A stretch of 64,000 nucleotides of DNA from Hoplostethus atlanticus (GCA_034670405.1 JAXDDX010000090.1:894501-958500); one strand, 5' to 3'. Counted from the first letter of the stretch, positions 1 through 11,721 are shown. A program made the numbers and translations. The notes: generated from the letters alone by a model not told the origin.

Positions 1-79
1 TTTACTTTAAAAAACAGATACTTTAGCTCATCCAGTAAGGGAGCAGGGAAGGGGATCGATGTTTTTTCTGGGTTTCCAT

Positions 80-270
80 GGAGAGTTTTAGTGTCCCACG
101 ATGGTCTAAATGCTGCTTCAGAGGGTTTTCCATTGCATTCCATTACAATTATGGGGTAAACATTGAATAGTTGGGGTTTTTTTTAGCCAAGAAAATGTTC
201 AAATTTCGACAAAACAGGGGGCTAGGTGCAGCTTCGATCCAAAAATATGGTCCGTCGACCCTCAAAACCC
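80..270 (+). repeat. Dispersed repeat R2, copy 1
   Basis: The core 'gttttagtgtcccacgatgg' followed by 'tctaaatgctgcttcagagg' recurs at 1128-1215, 6640-6790 (minus), 11636-11720 and 16985-17130 (minus). Further shared blocks follow the core, including a short T run and 'ccattgcattcc'. I do not recognise a protein or a superfamily. It behaves like an old, non-coding interspersed repeat. The repetition is seen directly; the label R2 is mine. Confidence 0.6.
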
Positions 271-299
271 TGCATCAGTTTAACCCTATGTTAACCCCT

Positions 300-470
300 G
301 TTGTCCTTGTAGTAGTTAGTTTACACTGTGAAACCCTGGGAAAGTGCCGGTGTGTGTCTGCACCGGTGTCACAGAGATGAATTTGACTTGTATTATAATT
401 GGCAATTATAAAAAAAAATCACATTCGGTGTGTGTGCTCTCTGTTTGCAACACTGGTAAACTGGGGGGGG
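300..470. other. No feature seen
   Basis: Ordinary AT-leaning sequence between R2 and the first microsatellite cluster. No coding signal or repeat was recognised. Confidence 0.5.
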
Positions 471-474
471 AGAG

Positions 475-520
<46 letters not shown>

Positions 521-589
521 GAGGCTCTGCTATTACACTGTGGGAGGGGGCGGCATGCATACTTCTGCAGGCAAAACAACGCAGAGTGT

Positions 590-639
<50 letters not shown>

Positions 640-775
640 ACCAGCTCCCTTTCTTAGCACAGGAACATTATTAGCACACAGGGAAGACTGAACCCCGGAG
701 AGAGAGAGAGAGATGAAAACAGAGTGGCAAAAGGCAAAAAGAAGAGAAAACAAGAGAGAGATGGTCTCATGCCCC

Positions 776-826
<51 letters not shown>

Positions 827-896
827 GCTTAAAGGGAGATGACAATGTGAGAAAAGGAAAGTGTGGGAGGTGGGCGGAGAGAGAGAGAGAGAGAGA
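471..896. repeat. Microsatellite cluster (GA)n, (TG)n, (CT)n
   Basis: Five tracts lie within 430 bp: (AG)n at 471-518, (TG)n at 585-637, (GA)n at 699-713, (CT)n at 779-823 and (GA)n at 876-896. Open frames across them translate as Arg-Glu, Ser-Leu or Cys-Val repeats and are artefacts of the dinucleotide pattern. Confidence 0.97.
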
Positions 897-1127
897 AAAG
901 AAGGGAAGGGGAAGAGAATCGGGAAGAGCGGCGTTTCAGAAATGCATGAACCCTGCATAGGAAGTGAACTCAAAGAGAGCTCTGACACGCTCAGTCCTCC
1001 AGGTGGATAATAAAATAAAGATGTAGGCAGCGAGACAGAGGGAGAGCACCGCGAGATCCTCCAGCATCAAACCCGTCGGTTGAGATGACGGCGGAGACAA
1101 ACAGGCTGAGGTATGGATAAAAATGGT

Positions 1128-1215
1128 ACACGTGTCAATCTAAATGCTGTTTCAGAGGCTTATTTCACCCGGACAGGAATACAACTCTGGGGGAAAGTCA
1201 TTTTTTTTGGGGCAC
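1128..1215 (+). repeat. Dispersed repeat R2, copy 2 (diverged)
   Basis: 'gtcaatctaaatgctgtttc' followed by 'agaggcttatttcacccgga' aligns with the R2 core of the other copies, which read 'gtctaaatgctgcttcagag'. The copy is short and diverged, and a poly-T stretch follows it. Confidence 0.5.
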
Positions 1216-1308
1216 AAAATAGTGAAAATCAGTGCAAAATATCGGCTATTGGCAGCTGGTCTAAGAGCATGTTGCTAAGATCTCAAAGAGGAGGAGGCAC
1301 TCAGAGCA

Positions 1309-1335
1309 GTGAGAGAGAGAGAGAGAGGAGAGAGG
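1309..1335. repeat. (GA)n microsatellite, interrupted
   Basis: A run of GAGAGA with one interruption. The surrounding 1216-1944 has no other recognised content. Confidence 0.85.
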
Positions 1336-1943
1336 AAAGTCCAAGCCTTACAGGAGCTAGACAAGAAACACGAGGAAGAAGGAGAAATGGAGGTAATAGA
1401 GAAAGAAAAAGTCAGACCGAAATTTCCTTCTGCTGCCTCCCTCTGCATCGCGAGTCCGAATGCGACCGGCTTCGTACACAACACACACACGCAAATCAGA
1501 ATACATGTGAAAAATAGACACTCGGAAGTTCGACTTTGCCACGTCCAAGGCCGCCGTTCACGATGTTGCATCGTGCAAAGCTACTTCGTGGGTTTGTTTG
1601 AGCGGCGTATCGCTCTTATTTTGTATGAGGAGAACGAACATTTCAGTCCCCCTCTTGCTCTCTTTCCCAATTCCATTCCTTTCAACGTGCTTTATTGGCA
1701 TGGAAATAAAGATATTACCCGATACTGCCCGAAGCATCGAGATAAAAAGATCAACATTATTACATGAAATCCCTTTCTCCCCTTGTATCGCTGTCTCTCT
1801 CTCTGTCTCCGTCTGTCAAGCCTCTCCTCCCTAATGAGGCCCCCGGCCACCCAGGAAGTGATGTCGCTGTGCGGCCGCCCGTCGCCTCCAGTCACAAACA
1901 GGCTGGCTGGAAATGTCAGCCCGCCTCTTGCACTGTCTCGGCT

Positions 1944-1944
<1 letters not shown>

Positions 1945-1983
<39 letters not shown>

Positions 1984-2190
1984 GAACTCAAAGATAGATC
2001 CAAACATATACTCCTCCAAAATTGTATGCCGACATATGCACACACACACTCACACAGACATGTACAGAATCACAGCTTCGACCACCTTAACGCACAAACA
2101 CATCCACATCAGTTCACCCCTATACACATACATACATGCCTGTAGACGTAGACGTACACACGCACACACACTTACACAGACGCACACTCC
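1945..2190. repeat. (CA)n tract and degenerate CA-rich extension
   Basis: A pure (CA)n run at 1945-1979 is followed by about 200 bp of imperfect CACACA, ACATACA and CACTTACA motifs up to about 2190. This is typical of an ageing microsatellite. The overlapping frames are poly-Thr/His artefacts. Confidence 0.9.
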
Positions 2191-2589
2191 CAGTCGTCTG
2201 ATTGGTGGCTGGGGAAAAGGTTACTCGTCCAGATGGAACACTCTGCTCTTTCCCTTCTTCTCCTTTTTGTCTATTTGTGTGAGTCTGAATAAAGGTTAGC
2301 ATCACGAAGGCACTTCTCGGTGGCCGCTTTTTCATTCTTTGGCCTTTATAACTTCTGACTCTCGACCAGCGTTTGAAAAATACTCTCCGGTAAGAACCCG
2401 GGGGACCCTGAAGACACACCGAGGGCAACTAAAAACAAGACAAAAGTCACGTATCTGAACATGAACAGCAACAGCGAAGCAGCAGGTCGACAGCACACCG
2501 CCTGAAATGTTATTAGTAAATGATATTAGTAAAACCGGTCCAATATTAAGGTAAATAGTTAGTAAGTGGATGTAGTTGGTTAATAATTC

Positions 2590-2765
2590 AATTTCCGCAC
2601 GTTGGCGTCCCCAAATGGTAGCGAGTTTTGAGGACTTCACTACCTAGAAAACGGCAACGCCACATCAGTAAACTGCACACTGCACGCCTCTCATGTTCAC
2701 CAGTTTTGATTTGTCACTTCCTGTGAAGAACATTTCCTTGCCAATGATCGTACTGAAACCAGAAA
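2590..2765 (+). repeat. R1 family copy (TTAA element), truncated
   Basis: 'ccgcacgttggcgtccccaa', 'atggtagcgag', 'aggacttcactacctagaaa' and 'tcacttcctgtga' match the same ordered blocks in the copies at 50985-51360 and 62220-62575. Both inverted ends are missing. It appears closest to the 50985 copy, since both begin 'tttccgcacgttggcg'. No coding potential. Confidence 0.65.
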
Positions 2766-2769
2766 GCAT

Positions 2770-4560
2770 CTCAAGTAACGGGGGTATGGCGATTCTGCAA
2801 AACCAGTCCAAAGAATAATAACAAGCTGTCTCTCATACTTCTACTCCTATTTTTAGGTGGAGGTGCTTAAGTAGATTACTCAGTGAAAGTAGCTTTTTAG
2901 GCCAGTGGGTTAATGAGCTTGGCTTCCTGCTATCTCAGATAGGAAGGCTTTTCAGACCGCGCCGTGGTCGATGTCAGAGTCAGCCTTTGCCCCTTGGTGC
3001 ACAGAAAGCAACAGCAATTACAATCCGGTACATTCACTCGCCGGACTATACATTTCAGAAAGTTGAAGCACTTCCCAATGATGCTCTCAGAAGTATTCCA
3101 CTGAGGTGAGCTGCAGTGGACTTCCCTCACTGAAGCTCTGCGCTATATCGAGCTACCTGATGTGGTGAACTGTTAAATTGCAGTCGCAAAACATCCCGAA
3201 ACCACTTTTCCAACTTCAGTTTGGCCCCCTCTCCGGTTACATTCAGTTACATCAGATCCTGTGGGTTTGGTAAATGAACACCCTCGTGTTAGAATCGGGA
3301 TTATCTACAGCGAAATGCAAGAAGGCAAAAAAGACAAGGCTTATGTTTCAGGTCCGCGGAGGATTAGCGGTCTTATAACGATGTTTACACGCACTTGGAG
3401 TTTGCAGAGCTGCTCGGTGCATATGACACTGGCAATAGCAAACAGTATCTATGGGTGTGTGAAGTTGGCTTATAGTTTATAGTGGAATGAGTCATGTCTG
3501 TGTCGTGGGTCCGTGTGTGCTCGCACCATATGAAAAGACCAGACTATTTCCTCCGATAGATGGACACTGTCGTTGTCAGATGGCCAACGGTGGGAAAAAA
3601 GATGGCCCGTGCCAAAATAAGGACTTGTGTATCCAACTCTAGTCCAAGAGTAAACCTCAGATGTGGAGAAGGCAATGTTTGTCCAGGAGGAGGATGAACA
3701 GAAATGTGGTTTCGGTAATCCACCCGCTATTTGTTTACAAGGCTACCATCGCCAACTGTTGTCGATCTCCAGTCATATTTGACGGAGAATATCCTCCATT
3801 TTTATTCAAACACGGGGCGTTACGCAGCGCCTTGCCAAGATAGGAGTTATTCTGCACCGCCGTAAGTCGGAAACGCGATGCGGCTTCACACCCCAAGAAA
3901 AGACAAGCCAAGCTTGTGTGTGAGCAGGTGACCCCTTTCCGCCGGGAGGACACGTGTTGAGGAAACTTATTCTGGCATCATCCAAGAAGCTTGTTCAAAA
4001 TACAGCGGATAAATATCTCATCACTCCAATTCTGGCATCTCCCTTGACTTATATAATATTATCAGTAAAGATGAACTTGTCCAGAGGGAGGTCTGTTGGA
4101 TCCACACACTTACAAAGTTAAATGCTGCTAATCGCCTATGGACCTGTCTGGCCTTATTGCTTGATGTTGTTCTTGATCGGTCGATTGATCGATTGCACTG
4201 ACGGTTTGCAGTGTCGATGAAGTTAGCTGCTACTATGGATTCATTTGTGCCATCAGAGGGTATATATCTGTCTGCCCAAATCACTAGGTTCTATTGTCCT
4301 GAAAACCGTCAGCACAAACCATACAATCAATTCCGCTTTCACCGCCCACTTCCTTTATTTGCTCGGTCAATTAAACGGAACGCTTCTTTACTCGGCATGT
4401 AACTTAACATCGCACAGTAATGGCTTGTCTTGCAACATCTGAAGAAGAACACAAGCCGAAGAAAGCCTACGCACATGGGCACGATGTAGGGGTCACAAAC
4501 GTCACGGTGCCGCGATAAGGCTTCAATCCCAATCTCTATTCCCTTTCATTTGTGTGCTGA
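2770..4560. other. Unassigned single-copy-looking sequence
   Basis: About 1.8 kb without microsatellites longer than 15 bp, without recognisable coding exons and without matches to the repeat families defined in this window. I see nothing that assigns a function. Confidence 0.4.
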
Positions 4561-4567
4561 TATTGTT

Positions 4568-4616
4568 AGGGGGGGGTACTGTTAGTGGTGGGATGGGGGT
4601 GGGGGGGTGCAAGGGG
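4568..4616. repeat. G-run cluster (possible G-quadruplex)
   Basis: Three runs of at least five G (4569-4576, the GGGGG after GGGAT, and GGGGGGG) and several GGG groups lie within 50 bp on the plus strand, separated by short T/A spacers. This fits the usual G3+N1-7 pattern, so quadruplex folding is possible. It could equally be low-complexity DNA. Confidence 0.5.
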
Positions 4617-4619
4617 GAA

Positions 4620-5750
4620 AACAAATTGCATTGCACTCCTTAAATGGACAGTTTGGGGACTTTTAAAAGAAGGACTTTATCAGACTAGTTTGGATAAAAA
4701 CCTTTCTAGTGTGTGTTGCTGTGCGATGGATATTTCTTCATAGTTGTGGGCGAGAAGTGAATTCAAATGCAGACTATACTAATGTCAGGAACGGAGATCC
4801 TCCAGGAGATTGAAAATGAAAAGCATGTGGAAATTAATAAAATGACCGTATGTTATTTATTCTGCAGAGATGTATAGAAACAAATAACCTGTGTGGCTGA
4901 TACATAAGCCATACTTGCCATTAAACCATTGAAAATGTTCAGATAGATAGATAGATGCTGAATTCTGTGCCTACTTGGGATCGCCCGATTTTATAAAGAG
5001 CAGCCAAACCAGCCATAAAGTTTTTGGATGATCATTTGTTTACATGTGTACATTTCTGGGAGATGTTTCGTCTTCCTTGCTTCCATTGACAGGCGATCTC
5101 TGGGAAGAGCAGTGAAGCAACACCACAGCGAGGAGGCTGAGAGACAAAGATGGAGGAAAAATGAAAAAAAAAAAGGCTGTCGCTGGTTACCACTTTGAAC
5201 GTGAGCTTCAATTGAGAACCAGAGAGTCAGAAGGAGAGAGGCAGAGTGATGCTGGAGGAGACTGGAGACAAAGAAGAGTGAATGCCAGATGCCAGACAGA
5301 TATTGAGGGACCAATACAGATAAGGCTGCGGTCCCCTGCCAAGATCTTCAGAGGCTCTGTTCCAATGCTTGGTGTCCAGCAGAAAAGGCTTTGGCTCTGC
5401 CTTTCTTCTCCTCAAGCATTTCATCCCAATGGTAGCATCCATACCGAGCTGACTGACACATAGACAGACGTACGCGCACCGACAATCCCCCTAGACGAAA
5501 ACCGAACGAGTAAAATTGAAAAAAACTCCAAAACAAACCAAAGAAAAACAAGTTGACAAACCCAAACTTAATTCTGGAACTGTAAAAAGAGCAGAAGAAG
5601 GGTTTAGCTTTGATTTGTGAAGCCCGTCAGGTCCAGACTGTTGTCTCGGGGTATCCCTGCTGGTAGGATTTTCTTCTGATTAAAACCCATTTGTCTCGGC
5701 AAAGAGGCAGCGAGCTCGACGTCTCGAAGAGAAGGCCCGCCTTGTCTTTC
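4620..5750. other. No gene recognised
   Basis: Contains a short (GATA)n at about 4943-4957 and otherwise unremarkable sequence. The 100-residue frame at 5161-5463 shows no recognisable domain and starts in a poly-Lys codon run. I treat it as non-coding. Confidence 0.4.
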
Positions 5751-5751
5751 T

Positions 5752-5999
5752 GCCTCTCTCTCTCTCTCTGTCTATCGGCAAACCCTCGCAGAATCTCTTT
5801 CTATCTTATATGGTATGACGTGTGTGTTGCCGGAGCATGCAGAGGTACAGGACAAGGAAAGAGAAACATCTGGTAATAATAGTGAACAGAAAGTGGAAAA
5901 AACGTGATCAATGATTGAAATGCAACAAGAAGCGCATCTCTTTCCCTGTCACGATGTTTCGTCGTTTCTCTTTCTCCCGCTTGCTTTGCCTCATTCTCA

Positions 6000-6036
<37 letters not shown>
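5752..6036. repeat. (CT)n microsatellites
   Basis: Short (CT)n at 5752-5769 and a longer (CT)n at 6006-6035 flanked by C runs. The intervening 240 bp contain nothing recognised. Confidence 0.9.
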
Positions 6037-6038
<2 letters not shown>

Positions 6039-6420
6039 CCCCATACATCCTCATTCTTCCTGAATGAAAAATGTCATCTGGCCCTGCGACGCACCAGCTG
6101 CAAACCAGAGGAAGACCCGCCGTCCCTGAGACGAACACGGAGCTGCTCTTAAAGAAGATGAAAGCTTTTCTCGACGCGCTCGATCGTGCGTCCGCCGTGA
6201 CCGAACTACGCGGCAGGATCCAGATTCATATTAATTAAGCGTGGCCCATCTCGCCGTCACCCGTCAACGGAGGCATCTTTTATTCATCTGTCGTATGGGC
6301 TTGGCGCGCCTGGGAACAGATGCGGCATTACGAAACCCAACGCACAAACAGCCACATTGGAGAGGGAAGCACACTACCCACAATACAACAGTACCCGCCA
6401 GTATTCATGAATGCATTCAT

Positions 6421-6490
6421 GTAGGGTTCGACAGATACAGTTTTTTTTTTAAGGCTAGTACCAATACTGCCGATATCTAAAAAAACCTGT
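6421..6490 (+). repeat. Dispersed repeat R3, short copy
   Basis: 'gtagggttcgacagatacag' and 'taccaatactgccgatatc' resemble the start of R3 at 35325 ('ccagggttataccgatgtat', 'ctggccgataccggcc'). It is a diverged fragment lying 150 bp before an R2 copy. Confidence 0.4.
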
Positions 6491-6639
6491 GGATTTTTGG
6501 GGGGTCAAGAGAAGGCCAGCAAGCCGTCAGCTGAAGGGGGACTATTTCTTTGTGTGATTTTGATGGAGGGACATTTTGAAAGCTGAACACAGCAGACAAT
6601 TGATCACGTCTCGGTCTTTCTAGTGCTACATTTGGCCAT

Positions 6640-6790
6640 TGTCATGCCTGAAAAAAAGCCCTAAAATTCCAACAATTCAGTGTTTCGCCAAGAATTGTAT
6701 TCTTGTCGGGGTGTAAAAGCCTCTGAAACAGCTTTTAGACCATCATGGGACACTGAAACTCTCCACTGAAAGCCATAATAATTCAATTAA
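6640..6790 (-). repeat. Dispersed repeat R2, copy 3 (inverted)
   Basis: 'aagcctctgaaacagctttt' followed by 'agaccatcatgggacactga' is the reverse complement of the R2 core. The upstream part 'aagaattgtattcttgtcgg' is shared with the copy at 16985-17130, where it reads 'aatcctattcttgtcagggt'. Confidence 0.6.
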
Positions 6791-7028
6791 ATTGGAGGTT
6801 TACATTCACATCAAACGGATATATCAGTCTAACAAGACGCACATATTTGGGTGGATGTGCATTCATACACACACATGCTCACAGATGGGGCGCTGATTTT
6901 GTTGTTTTGTGAAAGCAGGAGCTGTGAGGCGCCACATGGAACTGTCAATGAAAACGAACTCAAAGACGAGAGCTCGCTGTTGGCTTCCCACTGCATGCTG
7001 GGAAAGAAAGATTGATGTACACAGAGAC

Positions 7029-7228
7029 AGTGAGAGAGAGAGAGAGAGAGCATCGGAGAAATGAAGAATCAGAGATCAGAGAGGGGGGCAGAGGGAGAGC
7101 ATGAGAGGATGACAAAGAGAGAGAGAGAGAGAGGCAAAAAAACAAGAGGATTGCAGGGGGATAGAATGGGCAGGTGAGGGAGAACGAGATAGAGAGACAT
7201 GGAGATAAAGAAAGAGAGAGAGAGAGAG
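7029..7228. repeat. Purine-rich cluster with (GA)n tracts
   Basis: (GA)n at 7029-7050, about 7118-7132 and about 7214-7228 in a 230-bp, almost entirely purine plus strand. Overlapping minus-strand frames are Ser/Leu artefacts. Confidence 0.9.
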
Positions 7229-7308
7229 GAGAAGGAGACGGCATGGTGTCTTTGGGGACTCGCTGTCAAACCTCTCCAGGAATGTGAGGGGAAAAAGAAA
7301 CAGCTTCA

Positions 7309-7522
7309 CCCACACACACACACACACCCCCGACAGCAAGTCCTTGCAGATTGACGCCTATTGAAGTCCTTGCACAAACACCACTAAGCAGTACTCCCAC
7401 AAGGCTTTGCTGCGGCCCAGACATCACCTTATCAAGAGTGAAACGCTGAAAATCCACAGAATTGATCAGTAAAGAGCATTCAATATCACAACAGCAGGAC
7501 GTCCAGAGGCACTACGAAACTG

Positions 7523-7558
<36 letters not shown>
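7309..7558. repeat. (CA)n microsatellites
   Basis: (CA)n at 7309-7327 and 7527-7558, separated by about 200 bp of plain sequence. Confidence 0.95.
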
Positions 7559-7559
<1 letters not shown>

Positions 7560-7560
<1 letters not shown>

Positions 7561-8148
7561 TTAAAGAACAGAAGGATCCCTCGTGTGGCCATAGAAACCT
7601 AGAAATACTTTTGAGAAGGAAAACCACTGCACTTAAATCCTCATATACGTGATATTTTGGCTGGTTTTGCATCAGGATACACATTTCACCAAAGTCCGTA
7701 GTCCATAGTTGACAAGTTGACTTTGTTGCATTTTTGTATTTGGTTAGTTTAGGATCACACTGGCCAATCACAAGCCAACCAGAGCTTGGAAACAAAAGTC
7801 ACATGGACTCACAAGTAGCTCATTTATTGGACAGCGTTTTGAATATGAGCATCAGTCCAGACGGCAGTTTGAGTAACTGCTGGCATCAGATGTCAACATC
7901 CGTCCCTTGTGTTTTGGGGTCGTTTCCTGTGGCTGGTTCGGATTACGTTCTCACCTTTAAGTATGGTGAGCGCTACCCCTTTTCATAGCCAGTTGGTACC
8001 CGTAAGCGGTAACCCTGCTGGGCATATAGTGGGTCTTTTGGGTGCCGTCCCACCAATTGAGAAAAAATAAGTTAGCACAGTCTAAAGCCAATTTCTCATC
8101 ATAAACACCTTCCTCAAGCCACAATTGCATTTATTTGAAAGATTTGGT
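7560..8148. other. No feature seen
   Basis: No gene, repeat family or motif recognised. The 84-residue frame at 7734-7988 has no recognisable domain. Confidence 0.4.
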
Positions 8149-8176
8149 CAATAATAATAATAATAATAATAATAAT
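8149..8176. repeat. (AAT)n microsatellite
   Basis: Nine uninterrupted AAT triplets. Confidence 0.95.
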
Positions 8177-8421
8177 TCAGGTCCAATCTGGACCTGCTTT
8201 GTAGGCAATGAGCGGCAGACTGGTTTTATGGACCCACCGAGTGTTTCTTTGAGTTTTTATTCCCAAATGGCTTTTATTCTGTAGTATTTGTTTACTGCTA
8301 TCAGTTCTGAAGCAGAACATAAACCCTAATATGTATAAAAACCACCCTGAGTGCTCTCATGGCCACCTTTAGCATTTTCCCCAGTTCAGAAATATCACAG
8401 TTAGATGGACCAGATTGAGCA

Positions 8422-8423
<2 letters not shown>

Positions 8424-8465
<42 letters not shown>

Positions 8466-8488
8466 CCCCCCACACACACACACACACA
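8424..8488. repeat. (CA)n microsatellite interrupted by a C run
   Basis: About 40 bp of CA, then a run of eight or nine C, then a further (CA)n block. The C run is the only interruption. Confidence 0.97.
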
Positions 8489-8596
8489 GACAGCAGTGTG
8501 CCAGCTGCTATTGGCAGGGAGGGTAGTGCAGGACCATTAGCCTGACAGTTAGACACACACCACGTCTTTCATTGTCCGTGAATGACAGACATCGCT

Positions 8597-8733
8597 GTGT
8601 CTGTGTGTGTGTGTGTGTACGTGCATGTAGATGGTCATTGTTGAGACCAACAGCGACCATAAAGCCTTTGTTTCAATGACACATTTTCCTCAAAGAACCC
8701 ACTGGGGCCTCTTTAGCAAACCCACAATCGCTT

Positions 8734-8765
<32 letters not shown>
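8597..8765. repeat. (TG)n microsatellites
   Basis: (TG)n at 8597-8618 and 8735-8764. A TATTTG interruption then leads into more TGTGTG. Confidence 0.93.
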
Positions 8766-8766
<1 letters not shown>

Positions 8767-8862
8767 TTGTGTGTGTTGGTTATAGCCATTGAGGGGGCCA
8801 TAACAGTCTCAGTGCCTCGGCACTGTGAGTAAACTCTCTAGAAGTGTAGCCAAACAAACACA

Positions 8863-8863
<1 letters not shown>

Positions 8864-8926
<63 letters not shown>
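8864..8926. repeat. Long (CA)n microsatellite
   Basis: An uninterrupted (CA)n of 63 bp, one of the longest perfect dinucleotide tracts in the window. Confidence 0.98.
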
Positions 8927-8929
<3 letters not shown>

Positions 8930-9028
8930 GATGTATGACCTCAGGGTGGGGTATGAAGGGCTGACTAGGGTGATGTATAGGCCAAGGCCCCGGTCATAGA
9001 TCTAAGAGATACACTGGACTGGACCTTG

Positions 9029-9044
9029 GCACACGCGTGCGCGT

Positions 9045-9084
<40 letters not shown>
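9029..9084. repeat. Alternating purine-pyrimidine tract: (GC/GT)n joined to (CA)n
   Basis: GCACACGCGTGCGCGTGCGC runs directly into a pure (CA)n, giving 56 bp of strict purine-pyrimidine alternation with a GC-rich head. This sequence type favours left-handed Z-DNA under negative supercoiling. A second (CA)n lies at 9171-9194. Confidence 0.9.
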
Positions 9085-9086
<2 letters not shown>

Positions 9087-9699
9087 CAAACAAATGCTGT
9101 GCCAGGGTCATTCCAGCACTTTCTGGGCACGGCAGAGGGCTTGTTCATGGGTAGTGATCTACTTCTAAGGACACACACACACACACACACACACAGTTTA
9201 GCACTACGCCCTTCATGCTTATATATTAGCCATTTAACATGCTACTGCTACCTTGGTGTAACTGGTTGTAACTGGTGTGCACCCAGTAGTTTTCACAGCG
9301 GTGTTGACTGCTGCAGCTCCAGGCAAGCCATCTGCTGCAGCTGACAAGCGATAACCGGGGAGATCATCCGCTCGTCGTCAGTCTTCCCTGCTCATTTATC
9401 CGGTATTTCCACGACGCTGAAGAAGAAGACGTTTCAGGCGGTAGGCATCCGCAGGTGATCGCTGCATGAAAAGCCTTGTTTACTCTCCTCGGCGATGCCA
9501 GCGATACGCTACTTGTACTTTTTGGAGTCAGTAATTACATTTTTTCAACCAGACTACGTTGCATCAGACACTGCCAATGCATCTGCGTGAAAACCTGCTA
9601 ATGCAGAACTGTGTACACAATCCCTTCCTCCAGCCTTTTGCTTGTATTCAGTCGTAAAATGTGAAAGTGAAAAACTCCCCCGCCAATAAGAGTTTGACG

Positions 9700-9865
9700 A
9701 TTCCACCTGTTCCCAATGTGTTTTCAAGCACCGATATCTTGAAACGTGGCGGCGTAAAGCAGGTCGCTCCGCTAGTATCAAGAAAATGACGCTCAATTGC
9801 GAGAAAATGACAGCAAGAAGTTGGTTTGCGTTGGAAATAAGTGGATCCATCTCACCTCCATTGGC
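9700..9865 (+). repeat. Dispersed repeat R6, copy 1
   Basis: 'tatcaagaaaatgacgctca', 'gcgttggaaataagtggat' and 'ccatctca' appear in the same order as 'tatcaagaaaatgacagcgg', 'gcattggaaacaaatagaat' and 'tatctca' at 10760-10860. The pair defines a diverged, non-coding repeat of at least 100 bp. The 150-residue minus frame across it has no recognisable domain. Confidence 0.5.
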
Positions 9866-9912
9866 CGATTTTGCCAATAGAGTTAAATAAGAGAAATCAG
9901 ATTTGATGAAAC

Positions 9913-10075
9913 AGCTGCACCAGGCACCTTCGTGCTTTGGCTGCCCCAAGTGGCCGTGAGCGGTAACTGCATTTGTAAAGGGTTGAAGGACTTCACTACC
10001 CAGCAAACTAAATGTACTTTCCAGGTTTCTCTGGACGGAGCGCCGCCATTCTACCAGTAGCTGATGCTCGCCCTT
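9913..10075 (+). repeat. R1 family copy, 3'-truncated
   Basis: 'agctgcaccaggcaccttcg' followed by 'tgctttggctgccccaagtg' aligns with the intact R1 start at 62224 ('agctgcacgaggcaactttg', 'cacgttggcagccccaagtg'). Next comes 'gtaactgc' and then 'aggacttcactacccagcaa', as in the 2590 copy. The right half of the element is missing. Confidence 0.65.
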
Positions 10076-10177
10076 TCTTTCTTTCTTTTTCTCTCTCTAT
10101 CTCTTTGAATCTCAGCAGGCGGAATGCAATCTTCACGTAATAGTCAGCCGGGTAATGCAATTAGGATGGTCTCTGGA

Positions 10178-10392
10178 TGGTGTGTGTGTGTGTGTGTGAT
10201 AGGGTAGAATAAGGATCTATGTATTGCTCAGGGCATCTAAGTAATAAGACTTGTCTGATCACGGCCGTTTACCTCTAGGGTTTCTGTCTCTCATAGAAAC
10301 ACATGGTAACAGAGAGGACAATACACAGTAATAAGACTTAATAGCCTCCTATGTACCATTGTACCACTGTGTGTGTGTGTGTGTGTGTGTTC
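10178..10392. repeat. (TG)n microsatellites
   Basis: (TG)n at about 10180-10198 and 10369-10390. Between them is plain sequence. Confidence 0.9.
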
Positions 10393-10669
10393 TCATGTGA
10401 GTACTCAGTGTCCTTGCTGACCTTACCAGCTGTCTACCGATCAGAGCACCTGTTCCATTTCCTGTACCGCAACAGTAATGACACACACACACAAAGTGAG
10501 AGAGTAACAGCACAAATATAAAAGGTTTCTCTCATCTGTCTCACTCTGCAAAACACGTCCCTCTTCACAAGTCATTTAGTCTCATACTCAGATGTGAAAT
10601 ATTATTTTTTATTTAACAATTTAAAACGTCTGCCAACGCGGCTAGTTAATTCCAAAACCGTCCTTGAAT

Positions 10670-10870
10670 CGAGTGTCATGTTCTTGACACCAGTGGAGCG
10701 ATCTGCCTCACTCTGTTTGAAATGCAGCTCGACGTCTTTCAGGAATGCTTGGCAAGGCAGATCGGCCCACGGCTATCAAGAAAATGACAGCGGGATCGAG
10801 GGAAATGTTGAAACAAGTCAAATTGCATTGGAAACAAATAGAATTATCTCAGTCCGGTAGTGGATTTTTT
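10670..10870 (+). repeat. Dispersed repeat R6, copy 2
   Basis: Shares the ordered blocks 'tatcaagaaaatgac', 'gcattggaaa' and 'tatctca' with 9770-9860. The left part 'caccagtggagcgatctgcc' may correspond to 'gcaggtcgctccgctagtat' of copy 1, but that is weak. Confidence 0.45.
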
Positions 10871-10994
10871 CACTTAAAAGAAGACTAAAGATCAAATATG
10901 AGAGTAAATTACATTTTTTGCAGATGTTAAGATGAATATGTTTTGCAATGAATCTGTGTCGCTATGTCTCTCTCATCTTTCCTCCATCGCTCCC

Positions 10995-10998
<4 letters not shown>

Positions 10999-11035
<37 letters not shown>

Positions 11036-11190
11036 TGCAGTAGTAATGTGATGTAGCACTTGGCCGCGATCCCGTCGGGGTGAACGACAGACAGCTGAGT
11101 CAGTCAGGAGGGCCAGCACCCACTGACTCCCCAGCACCCATTTACACTGGCTTAGCCTGTTTATGAAGTAGGAATGATGATGTACCAGAA

Positions 11191-11241
<51 letters not shown>
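10999..11241. repeat. (TG)n and (CA)n microsatellite pair
   Basis: (TG)n at 10999-11031 and (CA)n at 11192-11241. The two tracts are complementary and could pair across about 160 bp. Confidence 0.95.
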
Positions 11242-11242
<1 letters not shown>

Positions 11243-11635
11243 AGATGACAGGCACCGTTAGCTGTCCTGCTGATCTGATGCAAAAGCAATCCTGTTGATG
11301 GACGTAATCCCTTTTAAAGAGACTGAGAGAGGGAGGGCGAGAGACGTAGGGAAACAGAGAGAGAGAGATGTCCCACTAGCTGACAGCCGACTTGCCTCGA
11401 CACGGTGATGGAGGGAATGACCACAGAGGCTGCGGGTTGAGGGAATAACACAGCCATGACAATAAATGATGGCTTTAATGAATAATGGATGTTGGCCTGG
11501 GAGATGCGATGGAGACGAGGCAGGAAACAGTCTGTACCTGTGTTTACATCACATGTCTGACCGGATGAATCCTTCCAGTTTGGTGGGAGGGGCTGCGGGG
11601 GTGTCAATTACTAAAATATCATTTGTTTTTTTTCA

Positions 11636-11719
11636 GGTTTTAGTGTCCCGTGACAGTCTACATTCTGTTTCAGAGGATTTTCCACCCTGTCAACAGTACA
11701 ATTCTGCAGAAACAATGAA
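11636..11719 (+). repeat. Dispersed repeat R2, copy 4, abutting a Tc1-like MITE
   Basis: 'ggttttagtgtcccgtgaca', 'gtctacattctgtttcagag' and 'gattttccaccctgtcaaca' follow the R2 order. The copy stops at the TA that forms the left target duplication of the MITE at 11722. Confidence 0.55.
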
Positions 11720-11721
11720 TA

